From Rhabdophis nuchalis (taxonomy: Eukaryota > Chordata > Lepidosauria > Squamata > Natricidae), in NCBI GenBank assembly GCA_039707465.1, contig CM077643.1:331100419-331164418 (forward strand): a DNA stretch of 64,000 nucleotides, written 5' to 3'. Positions 34,176 to 44,846 of the stretch are shown one piece after another (within the stretch, counting starts at the first letter, position 1; the number at the start of each line of letters is the position of its first letter). Under the pieces are notes generated by a model. It saw only the letters and a list, made by a program, of their open reading frames with translations. It was not told where the DNA came from and ran no database searches. Position numbers and translations under genes: made by a program.

Positions 34176-35438
34176 TAACTTCTAGAATACAAGTAGTGTG
34201 AAGATCCTTGAAATTTCAATTACACAGGAGTAATGGGTCCTGGCTTTTGTGCACATTCTTTAAGTTAGCAGATTTGAGGTACTTGGTTCATTTGAAGTAT
34301 GTCATTCTTGCCTTCATTTTGATTGATACTTGATTTTTGCACTATGATGCATTGTTTGGGATAACTGAAGATTGCAAACAAATAAGCAGACAGGAGAGTA
34401 TTAGTGGTATATAGATAAAAATGTGTTTGTCAGGTAACTTACTTTCCAGAAGAACAAAAGAATGACAAGATTGAGTACAAGCCATCTGTTCTCAGAAGTC
34501 CCTTTAAATTCAGTGAGATTTATTCTCAAATGTGTAGGTATAAAACTGCAGTCAAAAAGCTATAAAATCCCAAGTGTTTTCTTGTACTGAGTGATTGACT
34601 ACATGTAAAAAAAAATCGTAATATTCAGAGTAACCCTTCAAGCAGATATTTGATGTAAACTGAAATGCTGCAATCTGAGCAGGATATATTTCACTTTTCT
34701 CTGCTGAGATAGTAAGTAGAAGAAATAACACTTTAATTTTCTTGTTCTGGTTTCACATAGGAAATCAAATGCTCCGTTTAACACACAGTAGAATCCCCAA
34801 ACAGTTTTGTAGTAAACAACACAGTTAGTTACAATTTGCTACAGGGAGTCAAATACATGATATCTTTTACAAAACAAAATCCACTAACTCAGAGAACAGA
34901 TATAAACAAGATTACAGTTGCAAAATGTGTATTACAAATTAGAGCTTTGCCTAAAATAAACACACATCAATGACTTATGGCAGTGAGATAAAATACCCAA
35001 TATTTGGGGGGTAAATAAGAAAAAAATTAAAAATGAAGCAAATTCCTAAACACCTGAGCCAGAATGCCTTAAAATGTTTGCTTCATAGGATCTTGATTTA
35101 GCACAGTTATTGTCTGCTCCTAGAGACCCTTCGTATTCTTCATTTTTAGATGTAATTCAAGCAGGTACATATATCTTGGAACAGAATTGTTCCTTACTCT
35201 CTTCCCTTTATTCCTTTATCTTATTTGTGTTCATAGTAGAATTGTGGAAATTTCAAAAATGCCTCAGAAGAAATGCTTCAGTCTTTGACCTTTTCACCTT
35301 TTCGTAGAAATTATTAAAGCTTATTTAGTGATATTAATTAAAGCAGCAGCAGCAGCATTATTTTAATATTTCAAACAGAGCAGTTTAGGAAAGTAGCCCT
35401 ATCAATTCACACTTTTTAAAAAAAAAAAAAGGTCTCTA
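34176..35438. other. no feature seen
   Basis: Intron 1 sequence with a short (GCA)n run at 35345-35357 and a poly-A run at 35418-35430. Confidence 0.5.
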
Positions 35439-35974
35439 CAGGTAGACCTAAGGTTACAGTAGCAATTGGGATAAGAATGTCCATCGCTGAGTGATGTGGC
35501 TATAAGCCATGATGTCACATGAAAGCACTGCTTAGCAATGGCAAACCCAGCTGTCATTGTAACCCCAAGATCATATGGGTTGTTAAGGCCTCGTGTATAG
35601 GGTATAATATGGGATGAGGTAGAGTTCCAGGCAAACAGGCAGAGCTATGGGTAAATGGATGTCACAGATGACCACCACGGTGCATGGGCATGTGGGCACG
35701 TATTGGGGCCAGACACTAAGGAGCATAGGAATGGTCAGGCAATAAAGCAGCAGGAGTGACTTGCAATCTCCTACCAACTTTCCCATTGATTTTTCTTATG
35801 GGAAGCCATCAGGAAAGGTCATAAATGGTCATTATGAGGCCACAAAACACTGCAACCATCAAGTGACCAAGTACCTGAATCATAACAACTTGACAATGGA
35901 AATGCTGAAATAACTGTTGTTTAGGGCCATCTGAACAGTCAATTAACAAATGGTCATAACCCAAGGACTACCTT
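35439..35974. mobile_element. TA-target MITE, CAGGTAGTCC family, diverged
   Basis: CAGGTAGACCTAAGGTTACA to CATAACCCAAGGACTACCTT. It is longer than the 6458 copy because of extra sequence at about 35590-35760. Confidence 0.65.
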
Positions 35975-36317
35975 AGGTATTTTAGCAATCTCTGAGATAA
36001 ACCAAAATTAAAACAATTATACAATTTTCCATTCCCTTCAAAAAATTATGTTAAAAGTAACTCTGGGAGACTCTTGCTTTCTGTTGAAATGGGCTGCCAA
36101 GACAGTACTCCATATTGTGGACCCTGCAGATCTAGCCTCACCATTTCTCTAGACCCTTTCTTGATGTGATTAATTTCATTTGCCCATCTATGACATTTCC
36201 TTTTCTATTATCAGAAATAGAGAATTGGTGTCATAGTGCCTTCTTTTTGGAAATATTCATTGCAAACATATATTTATTATCTTTATCAGCAAGCTGCTGG
36301 AACTGCTTTGCGTAGGC

Positions 36318-36451
36318 CAAGGGTGTCAAACTCGTGTCATCATGTTGTCATCCCATGACGTATCATGACTTTTTCCCCTTTGCTAAAATGGGGATGGGCA
36401 TGGCCAGTGCATGACGCATCCGGCCTGCAGACCATGAGTTTGACACCCCTG
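36318..36451. mobile_element. hAT MITE, GGGTGTCAAACTC family
   Basis: CAAGGGTGTCAAACTCGTGT to GAGTTTGACACCCCTG are inverted termini. The flanks GCGTAGGC and GTATAGAC agree at five of eight sites, all differences being transitions, consistent with an old duplication. A sister copy lies at 56077-56185. Confidence 0.75.
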
Positions 36452-38445
36452 GTATAGACCATGTTTCAATGAAAATTCTCTATATTATATTTTTTGCAAT
36501 ATAACTATTTATGTGTTTATAAAAACATCTTGTTACAGGATCCTAATCTTCAATAAACTGACATAATTGAATATATTGCTTCAAATATTAAATTGAACAA
36601 TTTCCTCGGAAATCCATTGAATAGTACAGTATGGCATTAAACTTGATGAATCCTTCAATTATCAAATCCTGAGGTCATTATTGATGTAATTACTATCCTG
36701 ATGCATCCTACTCTGGCGATGAAAGCCATGATTATTTGTGCTGTAGCATAGTTTCATCTTAGTAAGTAATGAAATATAATTTAGGTATAAAATTGGTAAA
36801 CTTTCAAAATTCTTGTTTTTAACCCAGTGTTTTTCACCTCTTCAATCTGTCAGATTGGACCTTTAGATTGCCTGTTGCTCCACATTATCAGTTATCACAC
36901 AGGTACCAGTACATCTTCATATTCACTTTATTCATTCAAGGGGAGACTAGATTAGCTTGGAAAATTACCTAAATAGAATCTCTCTGCTACATGCCTAACC
37001 TCTCTTTTCACAGTACTAACAGTTCACGCAAGTGTATAGGTGAGATAAAAGAACTACAGTAGTTTGAAGAGCTATTGAGATTTCTAAAGCATCTCAAGGT
37101 GTGAAAAATGAAATCTGTTAATTTCTAACTTCTATTAGATTCTGAGATGCTAATCTGAAGTCTCCTATCTCCCATGAACAGATTTCAGCAAGATATTCTG
37201 AACAATGATTAATGAATGCAATGACTAATAAAAATACATATATTCGCGGTAGTTAGTTTTTTTTAATACTACTAGATGTTTTATATAAGAAATGCCCATT
37301 TGAATTGGATCAAGATCCAACTAGTAAGTTTTAAAACTATTATTTTGAAACATCAGACAATCTGTCAGGTTGTCCTTGGGAGGCATAACCAATGGAGAAT
37401 CTCCTGAGACTTAAACAACATAGCTAGGAAATATTTTTTTATTGTAGGAAAGCTATAGTATACAAACAGCTACATTCATAGTCTGATCCTGATTTACATC
37501 AGGACCACCATTGTGGTCGTAGATTGAGGACTAACTGTAATTAAAATCTGTTGATTATTTTGTATTCCACACTCACTCTCCTCAAAGCTCAAACACAATA
37601 ACTTTCAGTGTTAACATGAACATGATAATATCAATAACCCCAATGTGCTACTCCTTGCTTCATTTTGTTTGCAGCACCCTGCCACACACCCTGACACACC
37701 CAGCAACAGCCACCCCAAGCCCTGCTGAACTCAATTGTCAAGAAGTCTGTTGAGTAATTTGGTCTTGGTAGAATTTAATTTGAGTTTATTTCCCCCCTGC
37801 TAGAGCTCCTAACAGCCTCCAGGCTAAGTCCATTCAGGACTTTTACAACATTTCTGGCTCAGATCATGTGATAATGTATCACTGATTGTCACCAGCATTT
37901 TGATGATATTCAACTCAAACTTCTGAACAATTTCCCCAGATGTTTCGTGTAAATAAATATTAGATAATATGGGGGGAAAGGACAGCTACAAAGGAACTTA
38001 GTTCACTAGGATATACTTAAGTGTATTAATCTGCTATTGCGGTATTTCTTTTTTAGAAAAAAGAAAAAATACTGACTTCATATTCACACAGAGCAGTATG
38101 TAGGAAAAGTAAAATTTACAATTTAAATTTTTATAAAGAAATCACAAACAATAGAGACAAGGATAAGGGGAGCACATAAATAAATAAACTATCTTGTAGG
38201 TAAGGAAATAAATTATTTTGGAAGAAGAAAAAGGCTGTAAAAGAATAATTCTATAAATGACTTGCTATAGGAATTCATTCTCTGACCTTGCTATAGAAGA
38301 GCAAAAATAAATGTAAACCTTATATTTGGCTATTTAATTTTCCCTCTAGTAGAGAATATTTTGATAATAAATTATATGTTAACCCAATATATATTAATAA
38401 ATTTTAATAATACTTTTTCATAGTACTTGGTATTGAACATCTAAG
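36452..38445. other. mostly unassigned; MITE tail at 37494-37541
   Basis: GGTCGTAGATTGAGGACTAA near 37515 looks like the right end of a CAGGTAGTCC-family MITE. The remainder is unassigned intron 1 sequence. Confidence 0.45.
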
Positions 38446-38696
38446 CAATAGCAACAGCACCTAGACGTATACTGCTTCATAATGCTTTACAGCCCTCTCT
38501 AAGCAGTTTACAGTGTCAGCAAATTACCCCCAACAATCTAGCTCCTCATTTAACCACCTCAGAAGGATGGAAGGCTGAGTCAACCTTGAGCCAGTGGGAA
38601 TCAAATTGTCAATCTGCTAAGTCGGCAGTCAGCATACATGCTGGCCCTTGGCAGAATTAGCCTAAAGTACTGCATTCTAACCACTGCACCACCACG
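38446..38696 (-). mobile_element. tRNA-derived squamate SINE, near full length
   Basis: On the minus strand it runs from GGTGCAGTGGTTAGAATGCA (A box), through TGATTCCCACTGG (B-box region) and GGTTGACTCAGCC, to a 3' end TGCTGTTGCTATTGC. Confidence 0.8.
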
Positions 38697-40904
38697 GTTT
38701 ATCTTTAGCATGATCTTTGTAATTCAACCCCCCAAAAAGAAAGAAATGACATCATTAATATATTATAAATGAGTGCCCGAAGACTGCACAGTGCTCTGGT
38801 GCAAATCAGCAATGACATGTGCAATAAGTTCCCCTTTAAAATATCTATATTATGTTTTCTAATTCTGTCATTTAGAAATGATCTTCATAACCAATGATTC
38901 CATAATAAATGCTTTGCTGTTAGTTAGCCTACATAAATTGGATGATTGATTTAAGAATTAGCCATAGAACTGACAGTAACATTTATGATGATTATATATA
39001 TATAAAGCAGATCAATGAATGAATTCTATTATATATTTTGCTTCCATGACCTGCAGCAAATATACTTTTCTTTTTTGCATGAAACTGCTCCTGCTATTTC
39101 TAAGCAGTAAATTATGCAGCAATGAATAATATCCAATAAAATGTCAGCTAAAGAATGCAGACAAAAATTGGGCGAAATTCCACCGAATAGCAAACATCAA
39201 TCTCAGAATTAAGTCAAGAGTTTCTGAAGGCCTTCAAATCCCACATTACATTGGACCACTACTTTTCTTAAAACAGTCCTAATAATGAGTCCAATTTTGG
39301 CATATTTCTAGTTTAACTACAATAATACTAGTACCATTCAATATAATGGAATTTATCCTTCAAAGGTGTGCTTGGTAACATTTTCTTTCCCTCCATTTGC
39401 TCTATAACTGCATTACCATAAAGGGAATTCTTCTCTCTTATTGAAACAAGGGACAATCTGAATTTTTGTCCTTTAATATTCTTACCTGCAACTGGCACAT
39501 CAGGTATGCATATTTACATAGAAGAATGTGAAAAAGTCAGAAATGAGTTGTCTAACCAATTCCCAAGAAAACTAAAGCCAGGACTGCCTGAAAAGGAAGA
39601 GAAAATATACACCAAGTGCCATGTTCAGGTATGTACTGAGTAGAGAGCACTAGTTACTTCCCTGAACAATAAAGAGAGAGGAAGCAATCAAGTGAAAAAG
39701 GAAGGGACTTTAAAAAAAAATCCTGACAGAAAAGTAGCACTAATAAAATCTACACCTGAAATGATTATGCAGTTACTACATTACAGTATTTGAAAGTCAA
39801 ATGTTCTGCCGATGAAAAGACAAAACAAATGCAGGAAGAGGGATCCTGCCAACAAATTAATGGTTGTGTTCTCATCACCCTGAAAAAGCAGATGAACAAA
39901 TAGAATTTTCAATACATATGGTAGGCCGAAATGTATTTCTGAAAATATATGCCCGTATGTATAGTAGTACATATATTAGCAAGCCGGTTATTATTTCATT
40001 CTTTATTTGACTGAACATTTTATAAAAATATATATTCATGTCAGTTCAGTAAGAAACTGTGGTTTTTATGTTGCCCTCGAAATGTCCTTGAAAGTCATTT
40101 TCAGGCACATATTGCTTCTCAGCATGCATTCAGCTACTGTCAGGAAAGCTCACAAACCTTTTATAATAAACCAATTTTCACATACTGTTGCCTCATAATT
40201 AAGCTTAGAAACTGTACTAACCAACTTATTCTGGAAATGGAGATCTATCTTTGATAGGTGAAATGCTGTAAGGACTCAAGTGCAAAATAATCACAACCTG
40301 AGTCAAAAATAACACTTCAAACTGCTAGGGTGTTTTATACTTTCCCTTCATCCCCCAAGTATCAGAAAGTTGCATAATAATAAACAAGGTAAGATACAAT
40401 AAAACAAATTATTGTAGATAAATATATTTAAAAATATTTTATTATAATTTTTTTTTTAAATTCTCTTCTCACCCCTATAGGTGGTATATGTCTTAGCTGA
40501 ACCTAGCACTATCCTCTTCTGGACAAAGAGCTCTGATATTGTTGTTAGGAAGTCACTCTCCCAGCTTAGGAGACACAACTCCAAGTGTTCCTATCACCAC
40601 AGGCTCCGCTTTGGCCTTTACTTTCTACAATTCCTCCTTCAGGCCACAGTACTTCTCCAGCTTCTCATACTCCTTCTTTCTCATGTTGCTGTCACTTGGC
40701 ACTGCTACATCAATTACTGGTGTCTTTTGGTACCTGTCAACTACCAAGATGAGAAGGAGCTTCCAGGCTTTCATATCAGGAGCTTCTACATCTTTCCCAG
40801 CTCACTATATTTGCAGGGTTTCTAATACTGGAAAGGTGTATGTGCTGAAGTCATGGATCTTGTTCTTCTCATTGAATTGACTCTTTAATGGCCTGCCTGA
40901 TCCA
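38697..40904. other. no feature seen
   Basis: 2.2 kb of intron 1 sequence. Short open frames at 39.8, 40.0 and 40.5-40.9 kb show no domain. Confidence 0.5.
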
Positions 40905-41306
40905 ATTAATCAGAATAGAGCTGAAGGGGCCTTGGAGTTCTAGTCCAAACCCCTACTCAAGCAGGGGACCCCTTAGAATTTGAGACAAATGGCTGTCCAG
41001 TCTCTTCTTAAAAACCTTCAGTGGTGAAGCACCCACAAGGCAAGACATTCCACTGGCTAATTGTTCTTACTCTTAAAAAGTTTCTCCTTAGTCCCAGATT
41101 GCTTCTCTCCTTGATTAGTTTCCATTCACTGTTTCTTGTCTTCCCTTCTGGTACTTTGGAAAATAAGTTGCTCCCTCTTCTTTGTGGCAGCCTCTCAAAT
41201 ACTGGAATACTGCTATCATATCACCCCTAGTCCTTCTTTTCTCTAGACTAGCCATACCCAGCTCCTGCAACTGTTCTTCATATGTTTTCATATGTCTCCA
41301 GGCCTT
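40905..41306 (-). mobile_element. CR1 LINE, 3' end
   Basis: Plus-strand text is antisense CR1: GGAGTTCTAGTCCAA, GCACCCACAAGG, CATTCCACTGGCTAATTG, CTTTGTGGCAGCC and TCACCCCTAGTCC in order. Stops at the junction with the ribozyme-bearing element. Confidence 0.85.
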
Positions 41307-41402
41307 TACCCTTTACTGGGATTCGAACCGGGGCTGTATTGCATATCAGGCAGGAGCATTTTAGATGTGTGTGTTAGTTTTTTTATGAGCTGATCAATAA
41401 AT
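41307..41402 (-). mobile_element. inverted partial unit of the HHR-bearing element
   Basis: The complement reads TTTATTGATCAGCTCATAAA, then ACACACATCTAAAA, then TGCCTGATATGCAATACAGC and the B box GGTTCGAATCC. It is thus an inverted copy of the tandem unit, with an internal deletion and ending just before the ribozyme. Confidence 0.85.
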
Positions 41403-41520
41403 AACATGATAGAGAAGCCAGATGGAACCCATTATAAAAAATTGAGGGCCACAGAGGATTGACTTTGTAATACTTGAAACATGGTTTTTGTAATACTGTC
41501 GCACTGGCTAATTAACATGG
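41403..41520 (+). repeat. 118-bp segment duplicated at 44729-44846
   Basis: Same orientation, two substitutions in 118 bp. It lies between the inverted and direct parts of the composite element. Confidence 0.9.
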
Positions 41521-41542
41521 TTCGAATCCCAGTAAAGGGTAT

Positions 41543-41589
41543 GGCCAGATGATGAGAGCTAATAAGCTCGAAATAGATCTATCCTGGTC
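41543..41589 (+). ncRNA. hammerhead ribozyme copy 1, core mutated
   Basis: Same fold as copy 2: stem I GGCCAG/CTGGTC, stem II GAGCT-AATA-AGCTC, GAAA, short stem III, predicted cleavage after 41583. The core reads ATGATGA instead of CTGATGA. Position C3 is essential in known hammerheads, so this copy is predicted inactive. Confidence 0.75.
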
Positions 41590-41828
41590 TCTCTGATTTA
41601 TTTATTGATCAGCTCATAAAAAAACTAACACACATATCTAAAAAATTTACACAACAGAACTCTTGGCGTTCTGTCTAGATGGTCTCTGGTGATGAGCCGA
41701 AAGGCAGGAAAGGAAACAGTATGTCTCCTCCCTTAATTGGGGCCCTTAACAGGATGTTGTGGAAACAATTACCTGTACTAAATACCCCTGTCTCAGCTGA
41801 TGAAATAGGGACAGACGGTTTAACTGAA

Positions 41829-41876
41829 TTGCTAGAGGCTCTTGCCTGATATGCAATACAGCCCCGGTTCGAATCC
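41829..41876 (+). promoter_or_regulatory. tRNA-like Pol III A/B boxes upstream of ribozyme 2
   Basis: GGTTCGAATCC (41866-41876) is a perfect B-box consensus. TTGCTAGAGG (41829-41838) is an A-box-like match about 28 bp upstream, and a 4-bp TTGC/GCAA anticodon-like stem lies between. The B box ends 13 nt before the ribozyme. The first unit retains only TTCGAATCC at its 5' edge. Confidence 0.6.
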
Positions 41877-41889
41877 CAGTAAAGGGTAT

Positions 41890-41936
41890 GGCCAGCTGAT
41901 GAGAGCTAATAAGCTCGAAATAGATCTATCCTGGTC
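41890..41936 (+). ncRNA. hammerhead ribozyme copy 2, apparently intact
   Basis: Stem I is GGCCAG (41890-41895) with CTGGTC (41931-41936), including one G-T wobble. The core CTGATGA (41896-41902) is followed by stem II GAGCT (41903-41907) paired with AGCTC (41912-41916) around loop AATA. GAAA is at 41917-41920. The self-complementary ATAGATCTAT (41920-41929) forms a stem III with a 2-nt loop or pairs between two molecules. The cleavage triplet is ATC, with the cut predicted after C41930. All canonical core positions are present. Confidence 0.82.
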
Positions 41937-42181
41937 TCTCTGATTTATTTATTGACCAGCTCATTAAAAAACTAACACACATATCTAAAAAATTTACACA
42001 ACGGAACTCTTGGCTTTCTGTCTAGATGGTCTCTGGTGAGCCGAAAGGCAGGAAAGGAAACAGTATGTCTCCTTCCTTAATTGGGGTCCTTAACAGGATG
42101 TTGTGGAAACAATTCCACAACAATATATATATATGGTAATTGTTTCCACAACATGGAAAATATATCCACAAATTTATATTA

Positions 42182-42215
42182 ATGTTTATGTTTATGTTTA
42201 TGTTTATATTTATTT
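42182..42215 (+). repeat. (TTTATG)n repeat
   Basis: About five ATGTTT units after the ribozyme-bearing element. Confidence 0.85.
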
Positions 42216-44728
42216 ATTTCACGGTAGTTATTAATTCCCAACAAAACATTCATAGAATGTCACTCCTTCATCTTGTTTAATACAAGAAAAACACCAGATA
42301 ATTCATAAATCAGTAATGAGTAATCATTAGATGAAAGATTTTAGTTCCATAGAGTACAAAAGAAAGAAGTGATAACTGCCAGTTAAAGACAGAGTCCTTA
42401 GATTACTTCACCAAAATTAATTGTTTGTATCAATGTAAATTCTGTTATACTGTAAATGTTTGTTATCATTGATGCTGCAACCACAAACAAACAATACGTT
42501 TTATAGGCAATATTCATTCTGGTGTCTAGTAATTCTGCACTTCAAAATTCAGTATGTAGTATATTTTGCTAATTTTATAATATACCTGCCATGAAGACAG
42601 TTATAATTAAATCAATGGTAAAGTAAATTAACATAAAAATTTATGAAGTTGAACATTTAAATTATGTTTGTATTTAAAATACTGCAATAAGTGCTGTAAT
42701 TGAAGAGTTAGCTGTAATTTCTGATTTCAATTTCCTGTCAAAGATTATAGACCCACTGTATTTATTATATTTACAATAATATAATATACTGCTGCAATAT
42801 ATCTACTACCGGTATGCCTATAGAAAATACCTAAATTAATGGTTTTTCTACCATGCACATTCTAATCAAGGAAGAAAAGTCTGATTTGCATTAGAACAAA
42901 ACTTCTTGATAATCACAGTAAGGACCTGATCCAAATGAAACCTGAACTGGCAATTAATAAATATAAAAAGTGGAATTAAATCTAGAATTATGAAGCAAAG
43001 ATAAGTAATTTAGCTCTTAGGTCAGTAACAATTGTACACAAACACATACAATTTGAGCCAGTTCACCATTTAAACCAGCAATCCAAGTAACAATGTAATC
43101 CTACTTTCTTTCTTTCTTTCTGTTCTTATTTTTCCATTCTTTGTTTTATTAATCTTAGATAAGATTATTGAGATTAGTATAATAATTAAATGTTAGATGG
43201 GTTGAAGCTATTTACTTCAATAAACTGGATAAGAGCAACTGGATGCCATGCAACAGCACAGTGATATCATCAAAACAGATGGCTGAAAGTTCCAACTAAT
43301 TTTGAGGCAGGAAAAACAAGAAATCTCATCACCTAATACATGTGAGTTTGTTATCAAAATTTAGCAACATGATCTTGAGATGCCGGAGCACTGCAAATGG
43401 GATGCTGTCAGGCTGCCTGTTGCCCACTGCTATGATAGATGGTGGCTATACTAATCTATTTTATCTCTTTCTATAAGTTGTTTATTACTGTTCAGCTGCA
43501 TCTTCTTTTATTTTAAAGTATACTTTTTGAACATAATAATTTCTCTCTGCTAGTGAGGATGAATGGCTATTGGAATTATCTCTTCATTAACCACTTTAAC
43601 CATTTGGTTTTCCGGTTGGCTGTGGATATATTCCTACTTAATGTACTTCTAACTTCAACTTAAAAGTTTTGGCTATCATGTTACAAATAGAGATTGCTAT
43701 TTTAGATTGTTGCTTGAGAGCAAAACCATATCCTTGCCTTTTTCATTGTGTGGCTCAAGGCAATTCTAATGAAGTAATGTTCTTGCAGTTCTTCACCCTC
43801 CAGGATTTAAATGTGATAAAGATGACTAATCCTTGGAAGTTGTTTTATATATTATGATAAGGGAAAATGCCGTAACAATGGTTATCTGTGCATTACTTTG
43901 GGCCAAGATTTTTATCTGCCACCAGTAGATTTTTAGTGGAAGGCCGGAAGAGGTTTTAATGTTTTGCTCTTTTCTGTACTTCAATAGATAAGTAACTAAC
44001 AATTTCAAGTAACAGGTTCGGTGAAAGTTTGATTTCAAGAGGGTTTTTTTAATTGTACTTCCTACTTCACCCTTCAAGTTTGCATGTGTTTGGGAGCAAG
44101 AAAAAATAGTCTTCTTATGCTATTAAGTTGAAAAACATTAAGACAGAATATTATCTAAAGTTCAGTGATCTTAAAAGCACTCATAAATTGCCTGGTAAAG
44201 TCTCATTAAACATTTTCTCCCATAAGTAAGATGATCAGATTATTATTATCATATAGTTAATGCATATTGTAATTGAACCAAATGAACCAAACATTTTGCC
44301 CATAAAAAGCATTGTTCAGAGGCATGTCTATGGTATAAAATGTATTCCATAAAGTTATTAACTGTTATAGAAATATCAAGATTGAAATATTATGCATTAT
44401 ATTATCACAGTGTTACTCCAGGTACAAATAAAGATTATTCTGTAAACCTATTTTTTTATTCATTACATCAGAACTGATCAACTACTAGTTCTTTCAAAAG
44501 CATTCTGCATTTTTATGGTGGCCCACAAGAGAACAGCTCTCAAGCTATCGCCTCATTTGCCGTGGAAGTAGGGGACTGATTCCTACCATCAGTTATGTTT
44601 TATGGCTGCTCTACCACAAAGACCAGAAAATAAAAGTTTGAATTCATTCAGAAGTAAAGTTAATATTATTGTGTGAATAGAAAACTAAATTATTAGTTAG
44701 TATATTAGTAGAAAGTATTCTTGATAGC
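42216..44728. other. no feature seen
   Basis: 2.5 kb of AT-rich intron 1 sequence, with a short (CTTT)n at 43106-43121. Confidence 0.5.
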
Positions 44729-44846
44729 AACATGATAGAGAAGCCAGATGGAACCCATTATAAAAAATTGAGGGCCATAGAGGATGGACTTTGTAATACT
44801 TGAAACATGGTTTTTGTAATACTGTCGCACTGGCTAATTAACATGG
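44729..44846 (+). repeat. 118-bp segment, partner of 41403-41520
   Basis: 98% identical to the segment inside the composite ribozyme element. Here it has no ribozyme units around it, so this is probably the donor or original copy. Confidence 0.9.

Larger units (their letters stand above)
41521..42150 (+). mobile_element. tandem ribozyme-bearing retroelement (Penelope-like pLTR / retrozyme-like)
   Basis: Two direct units share TTCGAATCCCAGTAAAGGGT, a hammerhead motif, and a body with ACACAACRGAACTCTTGGC and GGATGTTGTGGAAACAATT. The distance between the two predicted cleavage sites is 347 bp. By eye the shared body of about 185 bp has six substitutions and one 3-bp indel. The right end carries an inverted scrap, GGTAATTGTTTCCACAACAT (about 42134-42153). 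Tandem plus inverted units with type I hammerheads are the hallmark of Penelope-like pLTRs and of retrozymes. No protein is encoded, so the element is non-autonomous. Confidence 0.78.

Noticed and set aside
41690..41730. Hammerhead-like string TGATGAGCCGAAAGGC followed by AGGAAA
   Set aside because: It resembles a trans-hammerhead core, but the second unit has a 3-nt deletion in the core, AG interrupts the step to GAAA, and no stem I or III forms.
41829..41885. A tRNA gene around GGTTCGAATCC
   Set aside because: The T-arm pairs at only three of five positions and no acceptor stem or D-arm forms. Only the promoter boxes are tRNA-like.
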